From VXRD01 sp965232265 (lineage in GTDB: Bacteria; Latescibacterota; UBA2968): a stretch of DNA of 64,000 nt. Positions 43,442 to 52,506 of this stretch are shown in pieces. The stretch spans positions 682,001 to 746,000 of the forward strand of contig CBDDPH010000002.1 in the NCBI GenBank assembly GCA_965232265.1, in the 5' to 3' direction. Under the pieces are notes generated by a model, which saw only the letters and a list, made by a program, of their open reading frames with translations, was not told where the DNA came from and ran no database searches. The position numbers and the translations under genes are program-made. Each line of letters starts with the position of its first letter. The first letter of the stretch is position 1.

Positions 43442-43771
43442 ATGAGACGCATTGTTCCCATGTCGGGTATCGATTCAGGATCAAAGAAGGTACAACAGGC
43501 TACTTCCCGGTCCCGTTTTATCCCTCAGTTTCGTCGGGAAGTCTGCGAGGTGATTAATCGCGTTCGCGCCGCTTATGGTCCCATTCCCATGAAGACTGTG
43601 GCCGATCAGCCCGAGGTGAAGGCCGCAGAAGCGACGATTGAACAGGCTGCGCGATTGGTGTACAGCGGGCTTGAAAATGTCGAGGTATGGCGCGGTGCGC
43701 TGGTGGTCTATGAGTTGACCTGGATGTCTGCACTGAAAAAGGTGCGTCCATCGGATAAGTCAGCTGCTTAA
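43442..43771 (+). CDS. Small basic hypothetical protein
   Basis: A 109-residue protein I cannot assign. The first 30 residues are basic and Ser/Arg-rich (MRRIVPMSGIDSGSKKV). The rest is mostly helical with a hydrophobic core (AARLVYSGLENVEVWRGALVVYELTWM). It has an AGGAG ribosome site, its own promoter and a strong terminator, so it is a monocistronic, probably well-expressed gene. A nucleic-acid-binding or structural role would fit the charge, but nothing specific is supported. Confidence 0.7.
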   Translation: MRRIVPMSGIDSGSKKVQQATSRSRFIPQFRREVCEVINRVRAAYGPIPMKTVADQPEVKAAEATIEQAARLVYSGLENVEVWRGALVVYELTWMSALKKVRPSDKSAA

Positions 43772-43793
43772 GTACATTTTTCAGTTTAAAAAA

Positions 43794-43825
43794 GCCGAGA
43801 TTCTCTGTGGATCTCGGCTTTTTTT
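43794..43825 (+). terminator. Rho-independent terminator
   Basis: GCCGAGAT (43794-43801) and ATCTCGGC (43811-43818) form an 8-bp stem with a 9-nt loop, followed by seven T residues (43819-43825) and preceded by six A residues. It ends the small solitary gene; the A-run means it could also work in reverse. Confidence 0.93.
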
Positions 43826-43911
43826 GTCATTGACGGGATGGGACAATTTCAGGAACTTTTGACGCTTTGCGATATATAACTCAAGTTCACGTTATAACGG
43901 AGAAATGGTGT

Positions 43912-45315
43912 ATGCAAAGATGGATGTGGATACTGATTGCGGGAGTTATGGTTTTGCAGGTTGAGGCAAAAATTGATCCCGAATCTCAGGCGACGATCGC
44001 GCAAATGGAAAGGTTCAGCGAGGCTTTTGCAGCGGTGGCTTCCGAAGCCAATCCGGGTGTGGTCGCGGTAATTAAAAAAAGAGATGTGTTGGTTGGGGTG
44101 CGAAGATCGACGGGCAATCCGTTTTTCGATCATTTTTTTGGCGGTGGTCTGCAGTATCGGAGAGAACAGCGAGAGCAGGGTTTGGGGTCGGGGGTTATTG
44201 TTTCTCGAGATGGCTATGTTTTGACCAATCATCACGTTATTGCAGAGGCCGATGCGATTGAAGTGGAACTCGATGATGGCAGGACATTTGACGCAACACT
44301 GGTGGGAACAGATCCGCAGAGCGATGTCGCGGTGTTGAAAATTGATGGGCGCGATTTGCCCGCGCTGAAGATGGGGGATTCGGATAAGTTGAAGGTCGGT
44401 TCCTGGGTGCTGGCGATTGGCAATCCCTATGGTTTGCGGCATACGGTGACGTACGGTATTGTGAGCGCGATAGGACGGGGCAATTTGGATATTGTGGATT
44501 ACGAAGATTTTATTCAGACAGATGCAGCGATTAATCCGGGCAATAGCGGTGGGGCAATGGTGAATTTGCGCGGAGAACTGGTGGGTCTGAATACGGCGAT
44601 TTTGTCGCGGAGTGGGGGCAGTCAGGGCATTGGGCTGGCTGTGCCAATTAATATGGCGCGCAATATTATGCAGCAAATTATCGAAGATGGAGAGGTGAAA
44701 CGCGGGTTTCTGGATGTGGTGGTTCAAGACCTTACGCCGGGGCTTTCCGAAGCGCTGGGATTATCTGTAAATCGGGGGGCGTTGATTCAAGAAGTAGGGG
44801 AATTTGCCGATCAGACGGGTTTGCAGCCGGGCGATGTGATTGTGGGATTAAATAATCGCGAGATTGCCAGTGCCGATGAGTTTCTGACACGTATTGCGAG
44901 AATTCCTCCGGGCGTACAGGTGACCATTGAGGTGGTCCGAAGTGGGGGAAATAGAAAATTCCGCGTAACAGTAGATGCGTTTGATCCCTTTCGCGGTCTG
45001 AAGGAGATTGAGCGACAACGCGTCCTGGGGCTGAATGTTCAGGAGATGACGCCCGCTATTGCCCGTCAGTTTGGTTATAATGCACAATGGGGCATGCTTA
45101 TTACCGATGTGAAAACGGAAAGCGCGGCTGATGCGGCGGGTTTGCAGCGGGGAGATGTGATTCGCGAGATGAATCGCAGAGCCATGCGTTCGATGGAAGA
45201 TTACGAAGATGTGTTGGCCCAGTTGAAACCCGGTGACGAAGTCGGCATGGTCATTCGCAGGGAGACCCGCCGGCACTATGCCAATTTTTACGCCGTGCTC
45301 AAGGTGCCGAAGTAG
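43912..45315 (+). CDS. DegP/HtrA-like periplasmic serine protease
   Basis: A 467-residue trypsin-like protease with two PDZ domains. The catalytic triad is His108 (TNHHVI), Asp138 (SDVAVLKI) and Ser212 (PGNSGGA). PDZ1 starts near residue 265 and PDZ2 near 365. A signal peptide (MQRWMWILIAGVMVLQVEA) directs it to the periplasm, where such enzymes degrade or refold misfolded envelope proteins and assist outer-membrane-protein quality control. I choose the ATG at 43912 with GGAG upstream; the longer frame is unlikely. A hairpin and a repeat element follow its stop. Confidence 0.95.
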   Translation: MQRWMWILIAGVMVLQVEAKIDPESQATIAQMERFSEAFAAVASEANPGVVAVIKKRDVLVGVRRSTGNPFFDHFFGGGLQYRREQREQGLGSGVIVSRDGYVLTNHHVIAEADAIEVELDDGRTFDATLVGTDPQSDVAVLKIDGRDLPALKMGDSDKLKVGSWVLAIGNPYGLRHTVTYGIVSAIGRGNLDIVDYEDFIQTDAAINPGNSGGAMVNLRGELVGLNTAILSRSGGSQGIGLAVPINMARNIMQQIIEDGEVKRGFLDVVVQDLTPGLSEALGLSVNRGALIQEVGEFADQTGLQPGDVIVGLNNREIASADEFLTRIARIPPGVQVTIEVVRSGGNRKFRVTVDAFDPFRGLKEIERQRVLGLNVQEMTPAIARQFGYNAQWGMLITDVKTESAADAAGLQRGDVIREMNRRAMRSMEDYEDVLAQLKPGDEVGMVIRRETRRHYANFYAVLKVPK

Positions 45316-45317
45316 AA

Positions 45318-45442
45318 GTGTGATCCGCAGAAAAAAACGCGAATAATTTGAGCGTTTTTCGCAGATGAACGCAGATAAAAAGTAAGATACAAGAAGTGTG
45401 AAGTGATAGTACCCGTCATTGCGGCATGGTTTTAGCCGCAAT
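45318..45442. repeat. Dispersed repeat R1 with two hairpins
   Basis: Directly after the protease stop comes GTGTGATCCGCAG, shared with the copies near 50476 and 60076, and then the unit GCAGATGAACGCAGAT. Two hairpins lie within: AAAAACGC (45333-45340) with GCGTTTTT (45352-45359), which may end the protease transcript, and ATTGCGGC (45418-45425) with GCCGCAAT (45435-45442). Confidence 0.7.
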
Positions 45443-45482
45443 CCAGAGGTTTTGGGTGGCGGTGCGGGGTTCGTCTATTCGT

Positions 45483-46895
45483 CTATTCGTCCACATCCTT
45501 CTCATACCGCTCGTCTTTTACTTTTTCCTGAAGGCGGTAGAGTTCGTCTTTGAGTTCGCGTACGATATCGGCGTATTCGGGATCGTCGTACACGCTGTTG
45601 AGTTCATAAGGGTCTTTTTCGAGGTCGAAGAGTTCCCATTCGGGTTCTTTGGTGTCTTCGATTGATCCTTTTTGATTGAGGCCGTCGGCGTAGTAATAGA
45701 TGAGTTTGTACTGGTGGGTTCGCACGCCGTAATGGGCGTAAACATGATGGTGCGCCAGGTGCATCCAGTAGCGATAATACATCGATATTTGCCATCCTTC
45801 TGGTGTTTCGCCGTTGAGCAAGGGGCGCATGCTCGATCCCTGGAAGGTTTCGGGGATGTCAATGCCCGCGTAGTCGAGAAAGGTGGGGGCAAAGTCGGTG
45901 TTGAGGATCATGTCGGTGTTGATACTGCCGGGTTTGATTTCTTTGGGATAGCGAATGATGAAGGGCATGCGCAGGGATTCTTCGTACATGAAGCGCTTGT
46001 CATACCAGCCGTGGTCGCCCAGGAAAAAGCCCTGGTCAGATGTGTAAATGACGATGGTGTTGTCGGTGAGGCCTTCTGCGTCGAGATAGTCGAGCATGCG
46101 CCCGACGTTGTCGTCGATAGAGGCCACACAGCGCAGATAGTCTTTGATGTAGCGCTGGTATTTCCATTTTTTGTCTTCTTCTGGCGAGAGACCTTCAGGG
46201 GGTAATCCCTTAAGGTCATTTTTGTTCATGTCGCGGTCAACGCGCATTTTGGCGGCTTCGGCGGCGCTGGCGCGGTTGCTGTAGTCGTCCCAGAAGGTTT
46301 CGGGTTCGGGTATGTCTTCGTTTTCATACATGTGGGCGTGTTTTTCGTCGGGTTCCCAGGCGCGGTGGGGCGCTTTGTGGTGGTACATGAGCATGAAGGG
46401 GCGGTTTGTGTCCCGCGCTTTGAGCCAGTCGAGGCATAAGTCTGTGATGATGTCGGTGACATAGCCTTGATAGACTTTTTCTTCGCCCATTTCTATCATT
46501 TTGGGGTTGTGATATAATCCCTGCCCGGGCAGGACATTCCAGTAGTCAAAGCCGGTGGGGTCGTGGATGCCGCCGTGACCGAGATGCCATTTGCCGATCA
46601 TGGCGGTCTGATAGCCCGCCTGTTGGAATAATTTGGGAAATGTGAGTTGCCTGCCGTCGAGATGGGTCGCCAGAGTGGTTACGCCGTTGATGTGGTTGTA
46701 TGTGCCGGTGAGGATTACTGCCCGGCTGGGGGCGCAGATTGAGTTGGTGCAAAAGCAGTTGTCAAAGCGCATGCCTTCATTTGCTATGCGGTCGAGATTG
46801 GGGGTCTGGTTGATGCGGCTGTTGTAGCAACTCATGGCATGCGATGCGTGATCGTCGGACATGATAAAGAGGATGTTGGGACGGTCTGTAGGCAA
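45483..46895 (-). CDS. Sulfatase (formylglycine-dependent)
   Basis: A 470-residue type I sulfatase. The motif for conversion of cysteine to formylglycine is Cys54-Ala-Pro-Ser-Arg58 in SICAPSRAVILTGTY, and the N-terminal metal site is NILFIMSDDH. The later TSDQGFFLGDHG gives more metal ligands. The enzyme should hydrolyse sulfate esters of carbohydrates. No signal peptide is visible with the start I chose, a TTG at 46895 following AAGGAG; the longer open frame upstream contains repeat DNA. The absence of an export signal is unusual for this family. No formylglycine-generating enzyme is encoded nearby. Its divergent neighbour is the propeller sensor. Confidence 0.93.
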   Translation of the reverse strand: MPTDRPNILFIMSDDHASHAMSCYNSRINQTPNLDRIANEGMRFDNCFCTNSICAPSRAVILTGTYNHINGVTTLATHLDGRQLTFPKLFQQAGYQTAMIGKWHLGHGGIHDPTGFDYWNVLPGQGLYHNPKMIEMGEEKVYQGYVTDIITDLCLDWLKARDTNRPFMLMYHHKAPHRAWEPDEKHAHMYENEDIPEPETFWDDYSNRASAAEAAKMRVDRDMNKNDLKGLPPEGLSPEEDKKWKYQRYIKDYLRCVASIDDNVGRMLDYLDAEGLTDNTIVIYTSDQGFFLGDHGWYDKRFMYEESLRMPFIIRYPKEIKPGSINTDMILNTDFAPTFLDYAGIDIPETFQGSSMRPLLNGETPEGWQISMYYRYWMHLAHHHVYAHYGVRTHQYKLIYYYADGLNQKGSIEDTKEPEWELFDLEKDPYELNSVYDDPEYADIVRELKDELYRLQEKVKDERYEKDVDE

Positions 46896-47242
46896 GAGAG
46901 ACTCCTTGGTGAAGAAGGTGATCCGCAGATGAACGCAGATGAAACAACCGTAGGGGCGAGACATGCCTCCCTCGTGGTTACCCGAATGTAGGGGCGAAAA
47001 ATCTTTTGCCCGAAGGGTGGAACGGTGTGCAACTGGTCGCAGTCCAAGTGAGGAGGGTGAAGTTGTTGAGCCACCACGTAGGAGGGAAATCCTTTTCCCG
47101 ACCTGCTGACTAAAAATATGACATTGCATGCGCGATATCAAGTGAGACGAAAGGCGGGCACAGGCGTTTATTCTTTGTGGGGGGTGCAATGATTGGTATT
47201 ATATACGGACGACGCGATTTGAACCTTGAAGGAGTAGATTAA
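46896..47242. repeat. Intergenic region with repeat R2
   Basis: This 347-nt divergent gap contains the longest run of the dispersed repeat: GATCCGCAGATGAACGCAGAT at 46920-46940, then GTAGGGGCGA units starting at 46950 and 46988, the second followed by ATCTTTTGCCCG. A related GTAGGAGGG...TTTTCCCG hairpin is at 47078-47100. The remaining AT-rich part before the sensor gene (47101-47230) probably carries its promoter; several TATAT-like sequences exist but none is convincing. Confidence 0.7.
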
Positions 47243-50200
47243 ATGGGTGGTCAAAAATTGTTGTTTTTTATGTGGATGTTCATTCTTTGTCTGAATGCCG
47301 AGGTTTTTGCGGGCGAGGCCAGGCAGGTGTGGACGTCCTTTCGGCAAGAAGATGGGCTGGCGCACAATGTGGTGACGGCTGTGGTGCAGACACCGGATGG
47401 GGCGATGTGGTTTGCCACGCTGGGTGGGGTGTCGCGCTATGATGGGCGTTCCTGGAAGAAGTACGGGGTTGAAGATGGGTTGCCGGGAAACGCTGTTCAG
47501 GATCTGGTTGCCGCTCCCGATGGGGCATTGTGGGCTGCTGTGGGACGGGGTTTTGATCGTCAAGCGCGACAGGGGTTGGCTTATTTTTTTGGCGAGGAAT
47601 GGCGAGGTATTGATATACCAGAAGAATTGAGGGGTCGAGGAGGCTTGCGCCAGATTTTGGGGCTGGATGGTGGTCGCTCCTGTCTGGTGACCGATGAAGG
47701 TCGTTTGTTGCGCTTTGATGGCGCGCAGCTTTATGTGGTGATGTTAGATGGTCAGCCGCTTCAAGGTGTTCAGAGTTTGATGGCCGATGCAAATGGCAAA
47801 GTGTGGGTCGCTTATGGGGGGCGAGGGGGCAATGTTTTGTTTGGTCCTGGAATGGGACGAGGTGAACCGGGTGGCCGGGGCCGGCGCGGTGGTTTTAGAG
47901 GGGCAGACGGTCCAGATGGTCGTGGGGGGCGGGGTGAACTGGATGGCAGAGGCAGGCGCGGTGGTTTTGGGGATGTAGATGGTTCAGATGGTGGCAGAGG
48001 ACGAGGTGGAAGACCTGGCGGGTTTGCACAGGGCATGGGTTTGTTGGATGTGGATACGGGTGAATGGACGACGATAGCAGATATGGACAGTTTGAGCGAT
48101 GTATCAGTGTTGGCGATGGCGCAAAGTGCCGATGGCGCGCTCTGGTTTGGTACCGATGAGAACGGGCTTAAGCGGTATGATTCGGGACAATGGGAAACAT
48201 TTACAACTGAGGACGGGTTGCCTTCCAATCGGGTACAGGTAATTAGCCTTGCACAGGATGGGACGGTGTGGATTGGTACGCCGGCAGGCGCGGCTTTTCG
48301 AGATGCGGGCGGACAATGGCGAATTTTTACAGAGCGCGAGGGATTGCCCAATAGCTATGTGGTCGATATCTGTATTGCTGCGGATGGGGCAATTTGGGTG
48401 GGTACGCGCGGTGGGGTTGCGCGGTTGGGGCTTTCGGGGTGGTTGCACCACAGGAACTGGCCGGGGATGAATGATCGCGGTGCTTCGTTTTTCGCGCTCG
48501 GTGAAGATGGTCAGCTGTGGGCTGGCAATGATGCGATTTATAAATTTGAACAGGGTGCCTGGCAGGTGGCTCGCGAGTTAGAGGGCGATGTGCGCGGGCG
48601 TTTGATCGATTTGTTTGTCGATGGAAAAGGATATCTGTGGGCTGTAACCGCGTTTCAATTGTTGCGTTATGATGGCGAGGTGTGGGAGGCGATAAGGCCA
48701 GATAGTCGGAGGGGATTGGGTATTCAATCTGTATGCCCCGCACAAAATGGCGGAGTGTGGGCAATTACACGCTCGGCTGTTCAGCGATTCGATGGGCAGG
48801 TATGGACGACTCTATCTTTCTCGGAGGATCAGGCGCAGATAGAGCGCAATCCCGGACGGTCCGGTATTTCGATTTGCGAGGCGAGCGATGGCAGTTTGTG
48901 GCTGGGACAGGTGGATGGTGTGGTGCAGGTGGTGGATGGAGAGCGGCGGAAATACACCGCAGCCGATGGGATACCCAATGGGCCGATCACTGTGGTCGCT
49001 GAAGATATCGGTGGACAGATATGGATTAGTTCGCCGCTTGAAGGGGTGGCGCATTTTAATGGGCAGCGATGGCGACGGGTTCCGGGCGCAGATCAGGCGC
49101 AGTTTAATGGGGTGAGTCGGATATTTCCGGCGAGTGATGGCAAGGTGTGGTTGGCTTCGCCGATTGATGGCGCGATTCACACCGATGGATTTGCCTGGGT
49201 GCGCTATACGGTTCAAGAGGGGTTGCCGAGTACACAGGTTTGGGATGTAGCACAAGATGCCGATGGTCAGTTGTGGTTTGCGACGTCTGATGGGTTGGGG
49301 TGTTATGATCCCGATGGCGATGCGCCCGAGACACTTCTTTTGGCTCCGCCAGTTCAAATTGCGCCGTATCAGAATGCGTTATTTGAATTTTCGGGGCAGG
49401 ATGTGTGGAAGCAGACACCAGATGGGTCCTTGCAATATTCATGGCGGCTCGATGAGGGGGCATGGTCCGCTTTTTCGCGCAATAACCGGGTTTTGTTGGA
49501 GAACATTGATGCTGGCGGTCACACACTTGAAGTGCGTGCTATGGATCTGGCTTTTAATGTGGATAAGACGCCCGCTGTGCAGGTGTTTGAAGTGTTGGCA
49601 CCTGTGTGGGAACGGCCCTGGTTTGTGGGGTTGAGTGGTGTTTCGCTGCTCATTGTGCTGGTGACGACGGGGTATGCGTTTCAAAAGCACAAGCGCTGGC
49701 GCATAGCGCAGACGCAGTTGATTGACGAGTTGGAGACGGAGCTTCAGGAAGCCCGCGATATGCAGATGGGGTTGTTGCCTCGAGATCCCGTGCGCGAAAG
49801 GGGTTTTGAGGTGGTGGGGAGATGTTTGCCGGCCAATCACGTTGGCGGTGATTATTTTACGTATTCCTGGCTGGACGACGATCGGAGAATACTGGGGTTT
49901 GGTGCCGCAGATGTGTCGGGCAAGGCGATGCAGGGTGCTGTGCGGGCGATGCAATTGAGCGGGATGTTGCACTATGAGGTTCGCGCGGCACAGACCCCGG
50001 TGGATGTGTTGCGGAATTTGAATCTCGTTTTGCAGGAGCAATTTGATGCGGCGAGTTTTGTGACGTGCTGTTTGGGCACGCTGGATTTAGAGACCGGGGA
50101 GATTGTTTTGGCCAATTCCGGGCACCCCTATCCCTATCGGGTGTCTGTGGATGGTGATTTGCAGATGATAGAATTGATGTCTGTGCCCCTGGGTATGACA

Positions 50201-50470
50201 TTGCCGCCCGAGGTCGATACCGATCCCGAGGAGGCGCGTATGTCTCTACATAATGGCGATATGCTGGTGCTCTACAGCGATGGGGTGACGGATATGCAAA
50301 ATGAGACGGGAGAATTTTACGAGGAGGCGCGACTGGAAGTTTTGCTGAAAGAACACGCAGGCGCAAGTGCCGATGGTTTGATCGATACGGTGATGGATGA
50401 TCTGGTTCGGTTTCGCGCGTCGGCGGCACAGACAGATGATGTGACGCTTCTGGTGATTAAGAGGCGTTAA
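47243..50470 (+). CDS. Propeller sensor with SpoIIE-type phosphatase output
   Basis: A 1075-residue membrane protein. It has a signal peptide (ending EVFA), then many two-component-regulator-propeller repeats (about 28-700; WFATLGGVSRYDG-type blades), interrupted at about residues 200-263 by a Gly/Arg-rich segment. A Y_Y_Y-like domain (705-785) and one membrane span (about 793-813, LSGVSLLIVLVTTGYAF) follow. A SpoIIE/PP2C serine phosphatase (835-1075) has GGDYF, DVSGK near 890, and YSDGV metal-binding motifs. It should sense a periplasmic ligand and dephosphorylate a cytoplasmic target such as an anti-sigma-factor antagonist. No such partner is adjacent. AAGGAG precedes the ATG. Confidence 0.88.
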   Translation: MGGQKLLFFMWMFILCLNAEVFAGEARQVWTSFRQEDGLAHNVVTAVVQTPDGAMWFATLGGVSRYDGRSWKKYGVEDGLPGNAVQDLVAAPDGALWAAVGRGFDRQARQGLAYFFGEEWRGIDIPEELRGRGGLRQILGLDGGRSCLVTDEGRLLRFDGAQLYVVMLDGQPLQGVQSLMADANGKVWVAYGGRGGNVLFGPGMGRGEPGGRGRRGGFRGADGPDGRGGRGELDGRGRRGGFGDVDGSDGGRGRGGRPGGFAQGMGLLDVDTGEWTTIADMDSLSDVSVLAMAQSADGALWFGTDENGLKRYDSGQWETFTTEDGLPSNRVQVISLAQDGTVWIGTPAGAAFRDAGGQWRIFTEREGLPNSYVVDICIAADGAIWVGTRGGVARLGLSGWLHHRNWPGMNDRGASFFALGEDGQLWAGNDAIYKFEQGAWQVARELEGDVRGRLIDLFVDGKGYLWAVTAFQLLRYDGEVWEAIRPDSRRGLGIQSVCPAQNGGVWAITRSAVQRFDGQVWTTLSFSEDQAQIERNPGRSGISICEASDGSLWLGQVDGVVQVVDGERRKYTAADGIPNGPITVVAEDIGGQIWISSPLEGVAHFNGQRWRRVPGADQAQFNGVSRIFPASDGKVWLASPIDGAIHTDGFAWVRYTVQEGLPSTQVWDVAQDADGQLWFATSDGLGCYDPDGDAPETLLLAPPVQIAPYQNALFEFSGQDVWKQTPDGSLQYSWRLDEGAWSAFSRNNRVLLENIDAGGHTLEVRAMDLAFNVDKTPAVQVFEVLAPVWERPWFVGLSGVSLLIVLVTTGYAFQKHKRWRIAQTQLIDELETELQEARDMQMGLLPRDPVRERGFEVVGRCLPANHVGGDYFTYSWLDDDRRILGFGAADVSGKAMQGAVRAMQLSGMLHYEVRAAQTPVDVLRNLNLVLQEQFDAASFVTCCLGTLDLETGEIVLANSGHPYPYRVSVDGDLQMIELMSVPLGMTLPPEVDTDPEEARMSLHNGDMLVLYSDGVTDMQNETGEFYEEARLEVLLKEHAGASADGLIDTVMDDLVRFRASAAQTDDVTLLVIKRR

Positions 50471-50472
50471 TG

Positions 50473-50540
50473 AAGTGTGATCCGCAGATGGACGCAGATA
50501 TGTAGGGGCGAAAAATTTTTCGCCCGATATGAACACAGAT
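50473..50540. repeat. Dispersed repeat R3 with perfect palindrome
   Basis: After the sensor stop comes AAGTGTGATCCGCAGATGG, then GACGCAGAT, then a perfect 20-nt palindrome GGGCGAAAAA/TTTTTCGCCC (50506-50525). It is nearly identical to the copy at 60145-60164. The palindrome could fold as a hairpin ending the sensor transcript. Confidence 0.8.
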
Positions 50541-50560
50541 GGATGTAAAAGGAGATCGAT

Positions 50561-52444
50561 ATGCGGAGTTTTGTCGCGGTATGTGTTTTGATGGTGCTTC
50601 AGGGCAGTACCGCATTGGCTCAGAATGAGGCTTCGTTTGGGGTGATGGTAGAGCCAAAGGCGGCGCGCGTTGGGGAGGCTGTTGCGGTTTGGATTGATGT
50701 CGATCTGTCCGATGATTGGCATATTTATTCGGCGACCACACCGCCGGGTGGTCCCTATCCCACGGAGATTGTGCTGTCGGGCGAGGGGTTTCGGCAAGTG
50801 GGGGCGGTGATTCAGCCCAGGCCTATTGTGGAGTACGATCCAAATTTTGAGATGAATGTGGAATATTACCACCCCAAAGTGCGGTTTGAGGTGCGGGCGG
50901 AGGTGGGTGAGGGAATGCCGGGCGAGCGGGTGCTGTCGGGTGAAGTGATCTATATGCTTTGCAATGCGACGCAGTGTTTGCCGCCCAATACGTACGCGTT
51001 TGAGATGCCCGTGGTGGTGGAGGCGGGACCTGCACGGGCTGAGTATGTGTTTTCTTCTGATGCGACACCCCCGGTGTCGTTGGATGGCACGGGTAGCGTA
51101 GCTGATGTTGAGCGCGCGATTACAGAGGGTTTGAGCGCGTTTTTGTACCTGTCTTTGTGGATGGGGTTTCTGGCTTTGCTCACGCCGTGTGTGTTTCCGA
51201 TGATTCCCATTACGGTGTCGTTTTTTACCAAGCAGGAAACGCAGAGTCGGAGGGAGTCTGTTGCCAAGTCGCTGGCTTATTGCGGGGGTATTATTTTTAC
51301 GTTTACCGGGCTGGGTATGGTGTTGGCGGCGACTCTGGGCGCGTCTGGTGCGGCTCTGTTTGCAGCCAATCCCTGGGTCAATTTGTTGATTACTGCGATT
51401 TTTGTGGCTTTTGCGCTGGCGTTGTTTGGGCTGTTTGAGATTCGATTGCCCTACGGTTTGCTCAATAAGTTGAACCAGGTTCAGGGGGGAAGTTATGGCG
51501 CAATTCTCATTATGGGGTTCACGTTTTCTCTCACGTCGTTTACGTGTACTGCGCCTTTTGTGGGGACGCTGCTGGTGCTGACGGCTCAGGGAACGTGGGC
51601 GTGGCCCATTTTGGGCATGCTGGTATTTTCGGCTGCTTTTGCCTCTCCGTTTTTCTTTTTGGCACTTTTTCCGCAGTCGCTTGCCGCTTTGCCCCAAAGC
51701 GGTGGGTGGTTAAATTCGGTGAAGGTTGTGATGGGGTTTTTGGAGTTGGCCGCTGCGTTGAAATTTTTGAGCAATGTCGATCTGGTGTGGCAGTGGGGGA
51801 TTATTTCGCGCGAGGTCTTTATTGCGGGGTGGATCGCGATTTTTTTGCTGTGTGGTTTCTATTTGTTGGGCAAGATCCGCTTGCCGCACGATTCTGTGAT
51901 CGATACGATTGGTCCGCTGCGTTTGCTGGCGAGTAGCGGGTGTTTGGCTTTTGGGCTGTATTTGATGACGGGTCTTTTTGGCGCACCTCTGGGTGAATGG
52001 GATGCATTTTTCCCGCCTTATGGAAGTTATGGAGAAATTGCCAAGATAAGGAGCGGCGAACCCGAACTGACCTGGCGCGATGATTATGAAGGCGGTTTGA
52101 CAGAGGCAAAGGCGACGGGCAAGCCGGTATTTATCGATTTTACGGGCTATGCGTGTACGAATTGCCGCTGGATGGAGGCGAATATTTTTCCAGAGAAGGA
52201 GGTACACGCGCTATTAAAGCAGTTTGTACGGGTTCAGTTGTACACGGATGGGCGGGGAGAAGAGTACAAGCGCAACCGCGATTTGCAGGAGGCTAATTTT
52301 GGTACGGTTGCTCTGCCTTTGTACGCGATTATGACACCCGAGGGAAAAGAGGTGACACATTTTCCGGGGATGACGCGCGATGTGGATATTTTTGTGCGCT
52401 TTTTGAAACAGGGGCTGAGTCCCACTGTGGCGAGTGTGAAGTAG
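50561..52444 (+). CDS. DsbD-like thiol:disulfide interchange protein
   Basis: A 627-residue transmembrane thiol transporter. A signal peptide precedes an N-terminal nDsbD-like domain with Cys134 and Cys139 (LCNATQC). A central region of about eight spans (175-460) has the paired cysteines in LTPCVFPM and SFTCTAPF. A C-terminal thioredoxin-like domain has Cys532-Thr-Asn-Cys535. It passes electrons from cytoplasmic thioredoxin to periplasmic proteins, for example in cytochrome c maturation or disulfide isomerisation. GGAG precedes the ATG. Repeat R3 separates it from the sensor gene. Confidence 0.93.
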   Translation: MRSFVAVCVLMVLQGSTALAQNEASFGVMVEPKAARVGEAVAVWIDVDLSDDWHIYSATTPPGGPYPTEIVLSGEGFRQVGAVIQPRPIVEYDPNFEMNVEYYHPKVRFEVRAEVGEGMPGERVLSGEVIYMLCNATQCLPPNTYAFEMPVVVEAGPARAEYVFSSDATPPVSLDGTGSVADVERAITEGLSAFLYLSLWMGFLALLTPCVFPMIPITVSFFTKQETQSRRESVAKSLAYCGGIIFTFTGLGMVLAATLGASGAALFAANPWVNLLITAIFVAFALALFGLFEIRLPYGLLNKLNQVQGGSYGAILIMGFTFSLTSFTCTAPFVGTLLVLTAQGTWAWPILGMLVFSAAFASPFFFLALFPQSLAALPQSGGWLNSVKVVMGFLELAAALKFLSNVDLVWQWGIISREVFIAGWIAIFLLCGFYLLGKIRLPHDSVIDTIGPLRLLASSGCLAFGLYLMTGLFGAPLGEWDAFFPPYGSYGEIAKIRSGEPELTWRDDYEGGLTEAKATGKPVFIDFTGYACTNCRWMEANIFPEKEVHALLKQFVRVQLYTDGRGEEYKRNRDLQEANFGTVALPLYAIMTPEGKEVTHFPGMTRDVDIFVRFLKQGLSPTVASVK

Positions 52445-52454
52445 AAAGTGTGAA

Positions 52455-52496
52455 GTGGGAATGGAGAGGGGTGGCCTTCTCCCTTCTCCCTTCTCC
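52455..52496. repeat. CTTCTCCC tandem array
   Basis: AAGTGGGAATGGAGAGGGG is followed by CCTTCTCCC and two more TTCTCCC units. It lies between the convergent DsbD-like and tail-anchored protein genes, and has the flavour of the arrays near 19800 and 41450. Confidence 0.55.
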
Positions 52497-52506
52497 CTGC
52501 TTACTT

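Noticed and set aside
50246..51697. 483-codon antisense frame spanning the sensor end and DsbD-like start
   Set aside because: Crosses two well-supported genes and an intergenic repeat on the other strand.
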